Shown piece after piece: positions 14,739 to 23,800 of a DNA stretch of 64,000 nt. The position numbers were made by a program, and so were the translations under genes. The DNA comes from JAFKFH01 sp017307375. Its GTDB lineage: Bacteria; Pseudomonadota; Alphaproteobacteria; Ferrovibrionales; Ferrovibrionaceae. Under the pieces are notes generated by a model. It worked only from the letters and a program-made list of their open reading frames with translations, searched no databases and had not been told where the DNA came from. Within the stretch, counting starts at the first letter, position 1, and every line of letters starts with the position of its first letter. Location of the stretch: positions 5,890,001 to 5,954,000 of the forward strand of contig OZ245874.1 of the NCBI GenBank assembly GCA_965229335.1, written 5' to 3'.

Positions 14739-14746
14739 CTTATAGT
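14717..14746 (+). promoter_or_regulatory. Strong promoter-like sequence reading antisense to the XRE gene
   Basis: TTGACG and TATAGT are separated by 18 bases, with the palindromic box inside the spacer. It points rightwards, where no plus-strand gene is supported before 17762. It may produce an antisense or small RNA against the XRE gene, or be fortuitous. Confidence 0.35.
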
Positions 14747-14852
14747 GTCGACCCGAGCTTTGCAGCCAGAGGCCCTATCCCATGCGCAGCACCGCAGGGC
14801 TGATGCCCACGGCATGACCGGACCCGACCCGTCATGCAGGCCGCACCGGCGG

Positions 14853-15386
14853 TCAATCAAGCGCCGCGGCGGCGGGCCGCGCCCCCTTGCGGCGCGAGGC
14901 CGCCCGGTCGGCGCCATAGCCGAGCAGGTCGTTCGGCGACAGGTCGAGCGCACCGCACAGCGCGTGCAACATGGCCAGGCCCGGCTCGTTCCGGCCGCGG
15001 GCATAATGGCCATAACGCGTCGTGCTGATGCCCAGCCGGCCAGCCAATTCGGTATCGGTCAGTCCCTGGCGCAGGCTGAGCGCGCGCAGACGCCGACCGA
15101 AGCTTTCGGCATCGAGCGCGATGTCGTCGGCCGTGCTGTCGCGCATCGCGGCCTGGATCATCTCGCCAGCCTCCATCCCCGCCGCGGCGGCCAGCGCCTC
15201 GAGCGTGCCCGACGGAATTTTGCCACCATTGAAGGCCGCCGAGACGACGCCATAAGGCAAGCCCGCGAGTTTTGCCCAATTTGCCCGCGTCTTAAGCAGA
15301 GACTTCTTTTCCGTAAGCACCTTTCGCAGCGCGAAAGCAAAAATGGCTCCGCCGGCGTCCCGGCGGATCTGCCTGCTTTTTGTCAT
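14853..15386 (-). CDS. XRE-family transcriptional regulator
   Basis: A 177-residue protein with a C-terminal helix-turn-helix of the Cro/CI type: FGRRLRALSLRQGLTDTELA, then GRLGISTTRYGHYARGRNEP and a conserved closing helix ALDLSPNDLLGYG. The N-terminal half has a second putative helix-turn-helix (NWAKLAGLPYGVVSAAFNGG), so it may bind two half-sites. The start at 15386 has GGGGGAG about ten bases upstream; a longer frame exists but adds an unlikely AT-rich leader. It shares a convergent or tandem intergenic region with the RHH-like gene. The regulon is unknown. Confidence 0.75.
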   Translation of the reverse strand: MTKSRQIRRDAGGAIFAFALRKVLTEKKSLLKTRANWAKLAGLPYGVVSAAFNGGKIPSGTLEALAAAAGMEAGEMIQAAMRDSTADDIALDAESFGRRLRALSLRQGLTDTELAGRLGISTTRYGHYARGRNEPGLAMLHALCGALDLSPNDLLGYGADRAASRRKGARPAAAALD

Positions 15387-15625
15387 CACAACAAACTCCC
15401 CCACGACCACTAAAAAATCTACTTCAAGGTATTTCAATACGCAAATATTATTATGCATGACGTTTTTTGGTTGTGCCAAACATTCATTAAGCAATGGTCT
15501 TGAATAATTTCACTACTTATTAGGGTGATTTGTTGATGACAAAATGCGCATTGATGCTCGCCATACGATTGCGGAAGTGCGCGGGCTGGTAGCAGGCGCA
15601 GGATTGCGGACGGACGACTGGCGAC
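15387..15625. other. AT-rich intergenic region upstream of the XRE gene
   Basis: This region is unusually AT-rich for the replicon and is probably where the XRE promoter lies. No gene with a ribosome-binding site is visible. Confidence 0.35.
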
Positions 15626-16615
15626 TTAGTCGAAGATGCGGTCCGCCGTCTGCAGGGTCAGCGGAATCTCCACCCCCAGGGCTCGGGCGGTGGCGAGGTT
15701 GATCCAGAGCTCGACCACGGTGGGTTGCTCGACCGGCAGGTCGGCCGGCGTGGCGCCGTCGAGGATGCGGCGCACGAAATACCCGGCCCGTCCCAGCAGC
15801 TTGCCCGGCACCGGGCCGAAGCCGAGCAGGCCGCCGATCTCGGCGGCCGGCGGATAGGGTGCGAAAAACGGCAGGCGGCGCGAGAGGGCGAAGGGCGCGA
15901 TCCGGTCGCAGAGGTCCAGGCTGGCTGCGTCCGCCAGCAGGTGGAGGGCGTCGAGATCCGCAGCGGCCAGGGTCGCGAGCGCGGCATCAAGGTCGCCGGG
16001 CAGGCGGACCGCTGCCGGGACCACGGCGATACCGTGGCCGGTCGCGCCGGCCTGCAAGCCCGCCAGCATGCCCTGGTTGCTCGGGTTCGCCGGGTTGAGC
16101 ACGACGCCGATCCGCCGCGCCCGCGGCACGATCTGGCGCTGGAAATCGAGCATCTTCGGCGTCATGTCCTCGATCTGGGTGGCGATGCCGGTGGTCTGGC
16201 CACCCGGCCTTGCCAATGTCGCAATCAGCCCGGATTCGACGGGATTGTTGATCCCCAGCATCACCACCGGGCGGGTGGGCAATGCGGCCTGGGCCGCGCG
16301 CACCCCGGCGATCGTGTTGGCCAGGATCAGCGCGGCGCCGGACGCTGCCAGACCTTGCGCCAGCGGTCCGAGCCGCTGGTAGTCACCCCCGGCATAGTGG
16401 ACGTCGAGCTGATAGTCGCGGCCGTCGCGCAGGCCGGCGTCGTGCAGGCCCTGCCCCACGATCGCGGTCGTCGCATCGGTGAAATAGGCCCCCTTGCTGC
16501 CCGCGAGCAGCAGGCCGAGCCGCGCCGGCGCGGCCCCGGCGGCCCGGGGACAGGCCGTGGCGGCGATGGCCGCACCGAGCCGCGCCAGGAGGATCCTGCG
16601 TCCGATTCCCGTCAT
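15626..16615 (-). CDS. ABC-type substrate-binding protein (ABC_sub_bind family)
   Basis: A 329-residue periplasmic-binding-protein-like product with an Arg-rich signal sequence (GRRILLARLGAAIAATACPRAAGA), which could be Tat- or Sec-type. The segments FTDATTAIVGQGLHDAG, PVVMLGINNPVESGLI and RRIGVVLNPANPSN are typical of the family that supplies amino acids or, in many alphaproteobacteria, aromatic or nitrile-related ligands. No permease or ATPase gene is adjacent, so the partner must be elsewhere. It lies 15 bases downstream of the AraC gene and is probably in the same transcript, opposite the nitrilase. Confidence 0.8.
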   Translation of the reverse strand: MTGIGRRILLARLGAAIAATACPRAAGAAPARLGLLLAGSKGAYFTDATTAIVGQGLHDAGLRDGRDYQLDVHYAGGDYQRLGPLAQGLAASGAALILANTIAGVRAAQAALPTRPVVMLGINNPVESGLIATLARPGGQTTGIATQIEDMTPKMLDFQRQIVPRARRIGVVLNPANPSNQGMLAGLQAGATGHGIAVVPAAVRLPGDLDAALATLAAADLDALHLLADAASLDLCDRIAPFALSRRLPFFAPYPPAAEIGGLLGFGPVPGKLLGRAGYFVRRILDGATPADLPVEQPTVVELWINLATARALGVEIPLTLQTADRIFD

Positions 16616-16630
16616 CGATGTTGCTCTGTC

Positions 16631-17611
16631 CTAGTGGTCGCGCAGCCTGGCACCGCCCGCGGCGCGCCAGGCGCGCGGCGACAGGCCGAAGCGTTCCTTG
16701 AACGCGCGGCTGAAATGGGCGAGGTCGTTGAAACCCCAGAGGAAGGCGATCTCGCCGATCTGCAGATGCGCCTGGACCGGTGCCACGAGGCTGCGCCGGC
16801 ACTGGTCGAGCCGGCGGGCAAGCAGGTAGCGGCGGAACGACGTCCGCTCGTCGGCCAAGAGGTCGTTGACGTAACGCGGCGACAGGCCGAGGCCCGCCGC
16901 CACCTGCCCGATACCAAGCTCGGCCTCGGCCAGATGGGCCTCGATATAGGCTTTCAGCCGGTAGAGCATCGCGGCACGATGCGTGGTGGTGGCGCGGGCG
17001 CCGGCGGTCAGCCGGTCGGACAGCATCGCGCCGAGCAGGTCGATCGCCTGGCCCGACAGCCGCGCCGCCACCTCGTCGCCGACCGTGCCGGCGGTGCGCG
17101 CGACGCCGCGCAGGAACTCGGCGGTCAGCCGTTCCAGCGGCCGGGCGGCGGCGTCGCCGGCGGCAAAGGTCGTCGCGGTCAGCCGTTCGGTGTCGCCGAC
17201 GCGCCGCAACAGTTCGGCCCGCGGCAGTTGGATGACCATCTGGCTGAAATCGCCGTCGAACTGCAATTCATAGGGCCGGGTGGTGTCGTAGAGGGCGAAC
17301 TGGCCGGGTTCGATCAGCGCGTCGCGTCCGTCCTGGACCACACCGCCGCTGCCCGCCAGGCCGAGTGCGACCAGCACGAAGTCCTCGTGGGCGCGGCGGA
17401 TGCGGGCGGGCGTGCGAAACACGCGCTGGCGCGACGAGACCACCTCGGTGCATTGCAACAGGCCGAGGTCGCGGCGATCGATCGCCCCGCGAAAACTGTC
17501 GCCGGCATCCGAACGGCAGTCGAGCTGGACGAAGACGTCGCAGACGATGTCCTGCCACAGCGCCAGGCGCCGCGAAGGCGGCGTGCCGTCGGTATCGAGC
17601 CGGGTGAACAT
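16631..17611 (-). CDS. AraC-family transcriptional regulator
   Basis: A 326-residue regulator. The N-terminal AraC_binding_2-type domain contains SRRLALWQDIVCDVF and, further on, PGQFALYDTTRPYELQFD. The C-terminal double helix-turn-helix has IGQVAAGLGLSPRYVNDLLA and IGEIAFLWGFNDLAHFSRAFKERFGLSPRAWR. It is transcribed divergently from the nitrilase with about 150 bases between them, so it very likely controls that gene in response to a nitrile or its product. The start ATG at 17611 follows GGAGGG by eight bases; an ATG eleven codons upstream is a less favoured alternative. Confidence 0.9.
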   Translation of the reverse strand: MFTRLDTDGTPPSRRLALWQDIVCDVFVQLDCRSDAGDSFRGAIDRRDLGLLQCTEVVSSRQRVFRTPARIRRAHEDFVLVALGLAGSGGVVQDGRDALIEPGQFALYDTTRPYELQFDGDFSQMVIQLPRAELLRRVGDTERLTATTFAAGDAAARPLERLTAEFLRGVARTAGTVGDEVAARLSGQAIDLLGAMLSDRLTAGARATTTHRAAMLYRLKAYIEAHLAEAELGIGQVAAGLGLSPRYVNDLLADERTSFRRYLLARRLDQCRRSLVAPVQAHLQIGEIAFLWGFNDLAHFSRAFKERFGLSPRAWRAAGGARLRDH

Positions 17612-17761
17612 CGCCACGCCCTCCCCCGCAGAAAGATCCGGCATCGAGCATACCATGGTTTCAGGGGGGCGCGCCGTCCCGGTCAAGTTTTGGTGCCGGC
17701 CGGGACAAACGCGCAGCCCCGGTCCATGCCTAGCATCGGGGTCTCGAAACAGGAGGCAACG

Positions 17762-18772
17762 ATGGGCACCAAGCACCCGAAATACAAGGTGGCGGTCGTA
17801 CAGGCCGCGCCGGTCTGGCTCGATCTCGACGGCACGGTCGACAAGACCATCGCGCTGATCGAGGAAGCGGCCGCCAACGACGCACGGCTGATCGGCTTTC
17901 CGGAAACCTTCATCCCGGGCTATCCCTGGCATATCTGGCTCGACGCACCGGCCTGGGCGATCGGGCGCGGCTTCGTCGGGCGCTATTTCGACAATTCGCT
18001 GGCCTATGACAGCCCGCAGGCCGAGCGCCTGCGCGCCGCGGTGGCCAAGGCCGGCATCACCGCCGTACTCGGCCTGTCCGAACGCGCCGGCGGCAGCCTC
18101 TATATCGCCCAGTGGCTGATCGGGCCGGCCGGCGAGACCATCGCCCGGCGCCGCAAGTTGCGCCCGACGCACGCCGAGCGCACGGTATTCGGCGAGGGCG
18201 ACGGCAGCGATCTCGCGGTGCATGACCGGCCCGATATCGGCCGTCTCGGCGCACTCTGCTGCTGGGAACACCTGCAACCGCTGTCCAAGTACGCGATGTA
18301 TGCGCAGGACGAACAGGTCCATGTCGCGGCCTGGCCGAGCTTCTCGCTCTACGATCCGTTCGCGGTGGCGCTGGGGGCCGAGGTCAACAACGCCGCCTCG
18401 CGCGTCTACGCGGTCGAGGGCTCGTGCTTCGTGCTGGCACCCTGCGCCACCGTCTCGCCGGCGATGATCGACGAATTGTGCGACAGCCCGGCCAAGCACC
18501 AGTTCCTGCATGCCGGGGGTGGCCATGCGATGATCTTCGGGCCCGACGGCGCCGCGCTGGCCGAGAAGCTGCCGGAAACCCAGGAGGGGCTGATCTACGC
18601 CGAAATCGACCTCGCGGCGATCGGGGTCGCCAAGAATGCGGCGGATCCGGCCGGGCATTATTCGCGACCGGACGTGACGCGGCTGTTGTTCAACAACCGC
18701 CCCGCCCGGCGGGTCGAGCATTTCGCCCTGCCGATCGACGAGGTCGAGCAGAAGGCGGAGGCGGCGGAATAG
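17762..18772 (+). CDS. Nitrilase (aliphatic/arylacetonitrilase type)
   Basis: A 336-residue carbon-nitrogen hydrolase. The catalytic triad is visible: Glu48 in GFPETFIPGYPWHIW, Lys132 in RRKLRPTHAERTVFGEGDG, and Cys167 in ALCCWEHLQPLSKYAM. The CWEH and RKLRPTHAER patterns are those of true nitrilases that convert nitriles to carboxylic acids and ammonia, rather than amidases. The length is right for the family and includes the C-terminal tail. A perfect AGGAGG lies five bases before the ATG. The divergent AraC regulator and downstream binding protein make this a likely nitrile-utilisation locus. Substrate range cannot be read from sequence. Confidence 0.93.
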   Translation: MGTKHPKYKVAVVQAAPVWLDLDGTVDKTIALIEEAAANDARLIGFPETFIPGYPWHIWLDAPAWAIGRGFVGRYFDNSLAYDSPQAERLRAAVAKAGITAVLGLSERAGGSLYIAQWLIGPAGETIARRRKLRPTHAERTVFGEGDGSDLAVHDRPDIGRLGALCCWEHLQPLSKYAMYAQDEQVHVAAWPSFSLYDPFAVALGAEVNNAASRVYAVEGSCFVLAPCATVSPAMIDELCDSPAKHQFLHAGGGHAMIFGPDGAALAEKLPETQEGLIYAEIDLAAIGVAKNAADPAGHYSRPDVTRLLFNNRPARRVEHFALPIDEVEQKAEAAE

Positions 18773-18810
18773 CGATTGCGCCGCCGCCGCCCGGCGGCAA
18801 CACTGGCGGC

Positions 18811-18840
18811 ATGAAGAAGATCTCGTTCCTGCGACGCTGA
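18811..18840 (+). CDS. Candidate nine-codon leader peptide
   Basis: ATG AAG AAG ... TGA encodes MKKISFLRR, and the stop codon overlaps the first bases of the hairpin that follows. The arrangement resembles attenuation leaders, but the peptide is not rich in one amino acid, and only a weak GGCGG precedes it. Could be chance. Confidence 0.2.
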   Translation: MKKISFLRR

Positions 18841-18864
18841 CCGGCCCTGCCGGTCAGCCTTTTC
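18839..18864 (+). terminator. Terminator or attenuator between nitrilase and PhyH-like gene
   Basis: GACCGGC-CCT-GCCGGTC is a perfect 7-bp stem followed by AGCCTTTTC and then GGATTTT. It probably ends the nitrilase transcript and may permit partial read-through. Confidence 0.6.
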
Positions 18865-18894
18865 GGATTTTCCCCGGGAACGAGAGAGCCCCTG

Positions 18895-19713
18895 ATGCCG
18901 CATGCCCTGACGCGCGCCCAGATCGCGCAATTCGTCGCCGACGGCTACGTCCGCGTCGACAACGCCTTTGCCCCCACCCTTGCCGCCGCAGCCCGCCGGA
19001 TCCTCTGGCGCGACACCGCCTGTGATCCCGATCGGCCGGCGAGTTGGAGCCGGCCCGTCATCCGCCTCGGCCACTATACCGACGGCCCGTTCGTCGCTGC
19101 CGTCGACACCCCGGTGCTGCACGATGCCTTCGACCAGCTGGTCGGCCCCGGCCGCTGGCTGCCCTGCCGGGCGATGGGCAGCTTCCCCGTCCGCTTTCCC
19201 TCGCCGCAGGATCCCGGCGACACCGGCTGGCACATCGATGTCAGCTTCGGGCTGGAAGCACCCGATTTCCTCGACTGGCGTGCCAACGTCCTGTCCCGCG
19301 ACCGGGCGCTGCTGATGCTGTTCCTGTTCTCCGATGTCGGGCCGGACGACGCGCCGACCCGCATCCGCGTCGGCTCGCATCGCGCCATCGCCCGGCGCCT
19401 CGCCCCGGCCGGCGAGGCCGGGCTCACCTTGCGGGAACTCGCGGCCGACGGATTCCGGGAAACCGTACATTGTCCGGAAACGGCGGCGACGGGGCCGGCC
19501 GGGACCGTCTATCTCTGCCACCCGTTCCTGGTCCACGCCGCCCAGGCCCATCGCGGCAGCCGGCCGCGCTTCCTGGCGCAACCGCCATTGCTGCCCCGGA
19601 TACCGCTCGATCCGTTCGGGCCAGGACCGCTATGGCCCGTCGAACAGGCGATTGCCGAGTCCTTGGCAGGAGACGCGATGCCGCATCGACGCCCGTCGCC
19701 TTACGGCATATGA
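18895..19713 (+). CDS. Phytanoyl-CoA dioxygenase (PhyH) family protein
   Basis: A 272-residue Fe(II)/2-oxoglutarate-dependent oxygenase candidate. The metal ligands are visible as H113-x-D115 in GWHIDVSF and a distal His214 in CHPFLVHAAQAH, followed by the Arg in GSRPRF that would hold 2-oxoglutarate. The N-terminal QIAQFVADGYVRV is the usual start of these proteins. The substrate is unknown; family members hydroxylate diverse small molecules. It is 122 bp downstream of the nitrilase but separated by a terminator, so a joint function is not assured. The cytochrome b561 gene follows 45 bp downstream. Confidence 0.82.
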   Translation: MPHALTRAQIAQFVADGYVRVDNAFAPTLAAAARRILWRDTACDPDRPASWSRPVIRLGHYTDGPFVAAVDTPVLHDAFDQLVGPGRWLPCRAMGSFPVRFPSPQDPGDTGWHIDVSFGLEAPDFLDWRANVLSRDRALLMLFLFSDVGPDDAPTRIRVGSHRAIARRLAPAGEAGLTLRELAADGFRETVHCPETAATGPAGTVYLCHPFLVHAAQAHRGSRPRFLAQPPLLPRIPLDPFGPGPLWPVEQAIAESLAGDAMPHRRPSPYGI

Positions 19714-19758
19714 ATACCCGACCAAGCCAGGCCGGCAGGCCAAGCCAGGGGACTACTC

Positions 19759-20286
19759 ATGACCGACCCGCTACCGCGATACGACGCCGTCGCCATCACC
19801 CTGCATTGGGCGGTCGCGCTCCTGATCCTGGCGGCGTTCGGCCTTGGCCTGACCGTCGACGATTTTCCGTCAGGCTGGAAAAGTGCGGTCATCAACCTCC
19901 ATGCGCTGATCGGGCTGGCCGTGCTCGTCCTGAGCCTGGCGCGGCTGGCCTGGCGGCTGGGGCACCGGCCGCCACCCTATCAGCCGCCGCTGGCGCCGCT
20001 GGCCGCCCGGCTGGCGCATCTGGGCCACCTGCTGCTCTACGTGCTGATGATCGCGGTGCCGGCGATCGGGGTGCCGACCTTGCTGTTTCGCGGGCTCGGC
20101 CTCGATTTCGGCCTGTTCCAGCTCGCCTCGCCGCTGGCCCGCAATCGCGAGATCTATCGCCCGCTGACCGAAATCCACGAACTGGGCAGCTATCTGATGA
20201 TCGCACTGGCCGCGGGTCATGCCGCCGTGGCGGTCTTCCACCAGGTGGTCGCCCGCGATCAGCTGATGCGGCGCATGCTGCCGTGA
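19759..20286 (+). CDS. Cytochrome b561-type membrane protein
   Basis: A 175-residue protein with four predicted membrane helices and histidines placed for two haems: ITLHWAVALLI in helix 1, NLHALIGLAVL in helix 2, and ELGSYLMIALAAGHAA with EIHE near helix 4. This is the CybB/YceJ form, which shuttles electrons between quinone and periplasmic partners. The ATG has a GGGGAC eight bases upstream. It probably shares a transcript with the PhyH-like gene, although no direct biochemical link is known. Confidence 0.88.
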   Translation: MTDPLPRYDAVAITLHWAVALLILAAFGLGLTVDDFPSGWKSAVINLHALIGLAVLVLSLARLAWRLGHRPPPYQPPLAPLAARLAHLGHLLLYVLMIAVPAIGVPTLLFRGLGLDFGLFQLASPLARNREIYRPLTEIHELGSYLMIALAAGHAAVAVFHQVVARDQLMRRMLP

Positions 20287-20387
20287 GCGGACGATTGTAA
20301 TTTTGCTGTGACCGTGGACCCTTGCGCGGCGACCTGCGTTTCGAGCTTGAAACCGGCCGTCCTGCCGGATGCCGACCAGGAAGTGCC

Positions 20388-20567
20388 ATGAGTCCCAGGA
20401 TCATCTATCAGCCGCAGGGCGAAGACGGCGAGGAAGTCGCCGCCGAAGCGGTGCGCGAGGCCCTGCAGCACTGCTTCGAGCCGGTGATCGATCAGGTCCT
20501 GCCCGACGACATGCTGCGCATCCTGGTCCGGGCAGTGCCCCCGCAATCGGCCGGCAGACAATCCTGA
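20388..20567 (+). CDS. Small hypothetical protein, 59 aa
   Basis: AGGAAG lies six bases before the ATG. The product is acidic, with one long amphipathic helix (EEVAAEAVREALQHCFEPVI) and a second (PDDMLRILVRAV). No membrane segment or known motif is present. It ends 24 bases before the convergent chemoreceptor gene. Confidence 0.5.
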   Translation: MSPRIIYQPQGEDGEEVAAEAVREALQHCFEPVIDQVLPDDMLRILVRAVPPQSAGRQS

Positions 20568-20591
20568 CCGGCCGATTGCGGGACCTGATGC

Positions 20592-21830
20592 TCAGCCGGC
20601 GCGGACCTGGCGGAGAAAGCGGTCGACCTCGCCGCGCAGCTTTTCGGCCAGGGTCGACAGTTCGCCCGAGGCCACCGCCACCTGGTCGGCGGCATGGCCG
20701 GCATCGTCGGCCGCCTGCTTGACCGCCGACACGCTCGCCGACGCTTCCTGGGTGCCGGCCGAGGCCTGCTCGACATTGCGGGCGATTTCCTGCGTCGCCG
20801 CCCCCTGCTCCTCCACCGCCGAGGCGATCGAGGCGTTGATCTCGTTGATCCGCCCCACCGTCCCGCCGATGTTGCGGATCGCCTCCACCGCCTGGCGCGT
20901 CGCGTCCTGCACGCCCGAGATCTGCTGGCCGATCTCGTCGGTCGCCTTCGCCGTCTGGTTCGCCAGGTTCTTCACTTCCGAGGCCACCACCGCAAATCCC
21001 TTGCCGGCATCGCCCGCCCGCGCCGCCTCGATCGTCGCGTTCAGCGCCAGCAGGTTGGTCTGCCCGGCGATCGTGTTGATCAGGCTGACCACCTCGCCGA
21101 TCTTGTCGGCCGCCGCCGCCAGGCCCTGGACGATCGCGTCCGTCGCCTGCGCCTCTTCCACCGCCCCCTGCGCGATCCGGCTGGCCGTCGCCACCTGGTT
21201 GGAAATCTCGTTGATCGACGCGGCCAGTTCCTCCGACGCGCTCGCCACCGTCTGCACGTTGGTCGCCGCCTGCTCGGTCGCCGCCGCCGCGCTCAGCGAT
21301 TGCTGCGTCGTCGTCGCGGCAATCCCGGTCATCGACCGCGCGGTCGCGTTCATCTCGGTCGCGCCGGCCGCCACCGCCTCGACCACGCCGCCCACCGCAC
21401 CCTCGAAATCGGCCGCCAGCTTCAGCAGCGCCTCGCGCCGCAGCCGCTCGCCCTCGACCCGCGCCCGCTCCTGCTCGGCCTGGCGCTCGGCCGCCTGGCG
21501 CCGCTCGGCCTCCTCGGCCTCGCGCTGGCGCTGGGCCTCGGCCTGGCGGGCCGCCTCGTCGCGCGCCCGCTTCTCCTCGGCCGCCGCCCGCTCGCGCGCC
21601 TCCTCGTCGCGCTGGCGCTGCTCCTCGCGGATCCGCGCATCCTCGGCCTCGGCCGCCAGCCGCTTGCCCTCGATCCCGTTCTGCTTGAACACCTCGACGC
21701 TGCGCGCCATCAGGCCCACTTCGTCCTGGCGCTGACGCCCGCTCACCTCGGCCGAATAGTCGCCGCGCGCCAGCACCTCCATCACCTTGGCCAAGCCTTG
21801 CAGCGGCCCGGCAATGCCGCGCTGGGCAAT
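20592..21830. repeat. Long direct repeat, unit 1 (cytoplasmic half of MCP copy 1)
   Basis: About 1.2 kb of near-identical DNA shared with 22562-23800 at an offset of 1970 bases. Identity is almost complete up to about 21665 and then falls towards the sensor-coding part. Confidence 0.85.
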
Positions 21831-22454
21831 CCAGAACGCCACCGCACCGACGATCAGGACGCCCAGCCCCAGGATCGTGAACAGCATGTTGCGGGTAGAC
21901 ACGTAGCCGGCGGTCAGATCGTCTGCTGTCTGCTTGAGTTCGACCAGCAACTGATCCAGCTCGCGCGCCACGTCCTGGCGCAAGGCCTCGATCCGCGGGT
22001 TCAACTCCTTGTCGATGATTCGCGTCGCCTCGTCGGTCGCTTCCTGCCCATCGATCTGGGCCAGTGCCTGCACGTCGCGCGTCGCCTCGAAGATGCGGGT
22101 ATATTCCGCCTTGAACCGGTCGATTGCCTGGGCGTGATGCGGCAGGCCCTGGCGGGCCAGCTCGGCGCGCCGGTTGAACTCGACCTGTGCTGCCTGCAGG
22201 TTGCGCAGCGTGACCTTGACGTCAGCCTGATTGTTCTGCGCGGTCATCTGGTAGAGCAATGCGGCAGTCTGGGTGATCGTCACGTTGACGCGGGCCAGCC
22301 AGACCAGACCCGGGGCGTCACGGGTCAGGATGACGGTATTCCGATCGTCGGCCTGCCCCATCCGATGGATCGACAACCAAGTCGTCCCGATGCCGAGCAA
22401 GGCCAGCATCGCGATGACGATAACAATCTTGTAGAGGATCTTGAGATTTTGCAC
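20592..22454 (-). CDS. Methyl-accepting chemotaxis protein (copy 1 of tandem pair)
   Basis: A 620-residue chemoreceptor. The N-terminal membrane helix (ILYKIVIVIAMLALLGIGT), a periplasmic helical sensor of about 165 residues resembling a four-helix-bundle domain, and a second membrane helix (FTILGLGVLIVGAVAF) are followed by HAMP (to about 260). A highly charged coiled coil rich in E, R, A and Q (about 270-340) comes next. The signalling domain has the hairpin tip LINTIAGQTNLLALNATIEAARAGDAGKGFAVVA. The sensor differs from that of the neighbouring paralogue, but the cytoplasmic half is almost identical. The ligand is unknown. Transcribed as part of, or after, the upstream paralogue, 107 bp away. 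Confidence 0.96.
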   Translation of the reverse strand: MQNLKILYKIVIVIAMLALLGIGTTWLSIHRMGQADDRNTVILTRDAPGLVWLARVNVTITQTAALLYQMTAQNNQADVKVTLRNLQAAQVEFNRRAELARQGLPHHAQAIDRFKAEYTRIFEATRDVQALAQIDGQEATDEATRIIDKELNPRIEALRQDVARELDQLLVELKQTADDLTAGYVSTRNMLFTILGLGVLIVGAVAFWIAQRGIAGPLQGLAKVMEVLARGDYSAEVSGRQRQDEVGLMARSVEVFKQNGIEGKRLAAEAEDARIREEQRQRDEEARERAAAEEKRARDEAARQAEAQRQREAEEAERRQAAERQAEQERARVEGERLRREALLKLAADFEGAVGGVVEAVAAGATEMNATARSMTGIAATTTQQSLSAAAATEQAATNVQTVASASEELAASINEISNQVATASRIAQGAVEEAQATDAIVQGLAAAADKIGEVVSLINTIAGQTNLLALNATIEAARAGDAGKGFAVVASEVKNLANQTAKATDEIGQQISGVQDATRQAVEAIRNIGGTVGRINEINASIASAVEEQGAATQEIARNVEQASAGTQEASASVSAVKQAADDAGHAADQVAVASGELSTLAEKLRGEVDRFLRQVRAG

Positions 22455-22561
22455 GCGTAATGCCCGCCAGTTTCCGTCGAAAATCTGGCGGGCATTTATA
22501 CTGACTTAAGGCGGGTTGCCTATGCGAATTATCGCATAATCCACACTACCAAAGCGTTCAA

Positions 22562-23800
22562 TCAGCCGGCGCGGACCTGGCGAAGGAAGCGGTCGACCTC
22601 GCCGCGCAGCTTCTCGGCCATCGTCGACAGTTCGCCCGAGGCCGCCGCCACCTGGTCGGCGGCATGGCCGGCATCGTCGGCCGCCTGCTTGACCGCCGAC
22701 ACGCTCGCCGACGCCTCCTGGGTGCCGGCCGAGGCCTGCTCGACATTGCGGGCGATTTCCTGCGTCGCCGCCCCCTGCTCCTCCACCGCCGAGGCGATCG
22801 AGGCATTGATCTCGTTGATCCGCCCCACCGTCCCGCCGATGTTGCGGATCGCCTCCACCGCCTGGCGCGTCGCGTCCTGCACGCCCGAGATCTGCTGGCC
22901 GATCTCGTCGGTCGCCTTCGCCGTCTGGTTCGCCAGGTTCTTCACTTCCGACGCCACGACGGCGAAGCCCTTGCCGGCATCGCCCGCCCGCGCCGCCTCG
23001 ATCGTCGCGTTCAGCGCCAGCAGGTTGGTCTGCCCGGCGATCGTGTTGATCAGGCTGACCACCTCGCCGATCTTGTCGGCCGCCGCCGCCAGACCCTGGA
23101 CGATCGCGTCCGTCGCCTGCGCCTCTTCCACCGCCCCCTGCGCGATCCGGCTGGCCGTCGCCACCTGGTTGGAAATCTCGTTGATCGACGCGGCCAGTTC
23201 CTCCGACGCGCTCGCCACCGTCTGCACGTTGGTCGCCGCCTGCTCGGTCGCCGCCGCCGCGCTCAGCGATTGCTGCGTCGTCGTCGCGGCAATCCCGGTC
23301 ATCGACCGCGCGGTCGCGTTCATCTCGGTCGCGCCGGCCGCCACCGCCTCGACTACACCGCCCACCGCACCCTCGAAATCGGCCGCCAGCTTCAGCAGCG
23401 CCTCGCGCCGCAGCCGTTCGCCCTCGACCCGCGCCCGCTCCTGCTCGGCCTGGCGCTCGGCCGCCTGGCGCCGCTCGGCCTCCTCGGCCTCGCGCTGGCG
23501 CTGGGCCTCGGCCTGGCGCGCCGCCTCGTCGCGCGCCCGCTTCTCCTCGGCCGCCGCCCGCTCACGCGCCTCCTCGTCGCGCTGGCGCTGCTCCTCGCGG
23601 ATCCGCGCATCCTCGGCCTCGGCCGCCAGCCGCTTGCCCTCGATCCCGTTCTGCTTGAAAACCTCGACCGCGCGCGCCATCAGGCCGACCTCGTCCTGAC
23701 GCTGCTGGCCGCTCACCTCCGCCGAATAGTCGCCGCGGGCCAGCACCTCCATCACCCCGGCCAGGCCGCGCAGCGGCGCGGCAATGCCGCGCTGGGCGAT
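22562..23800. repeat. Long direct repeat, unit 2 (cytoplasmic half of MCP copy 2)
   Basis: Partner of 20592-21830. Few third-position differences remain, implying recent duplication or continuing gene conversion. Confidence 0.85.

Noticed and set aside
15548..15700. Short plus-strand frame starting MRIDARHTIAEV
   Set aside because: Looks protein-like for 30 residues but has no ribosome-binding site and runs into the antisense of the binding-protein gene.
15725..17761. Plus-strand extension of the nitrilase frame through the AraC and binding-protein genes
   Set aside because: The nitrilase has its own start with perfect AGGAGG at 17762; the upstream part is antisense to two recognised genes.
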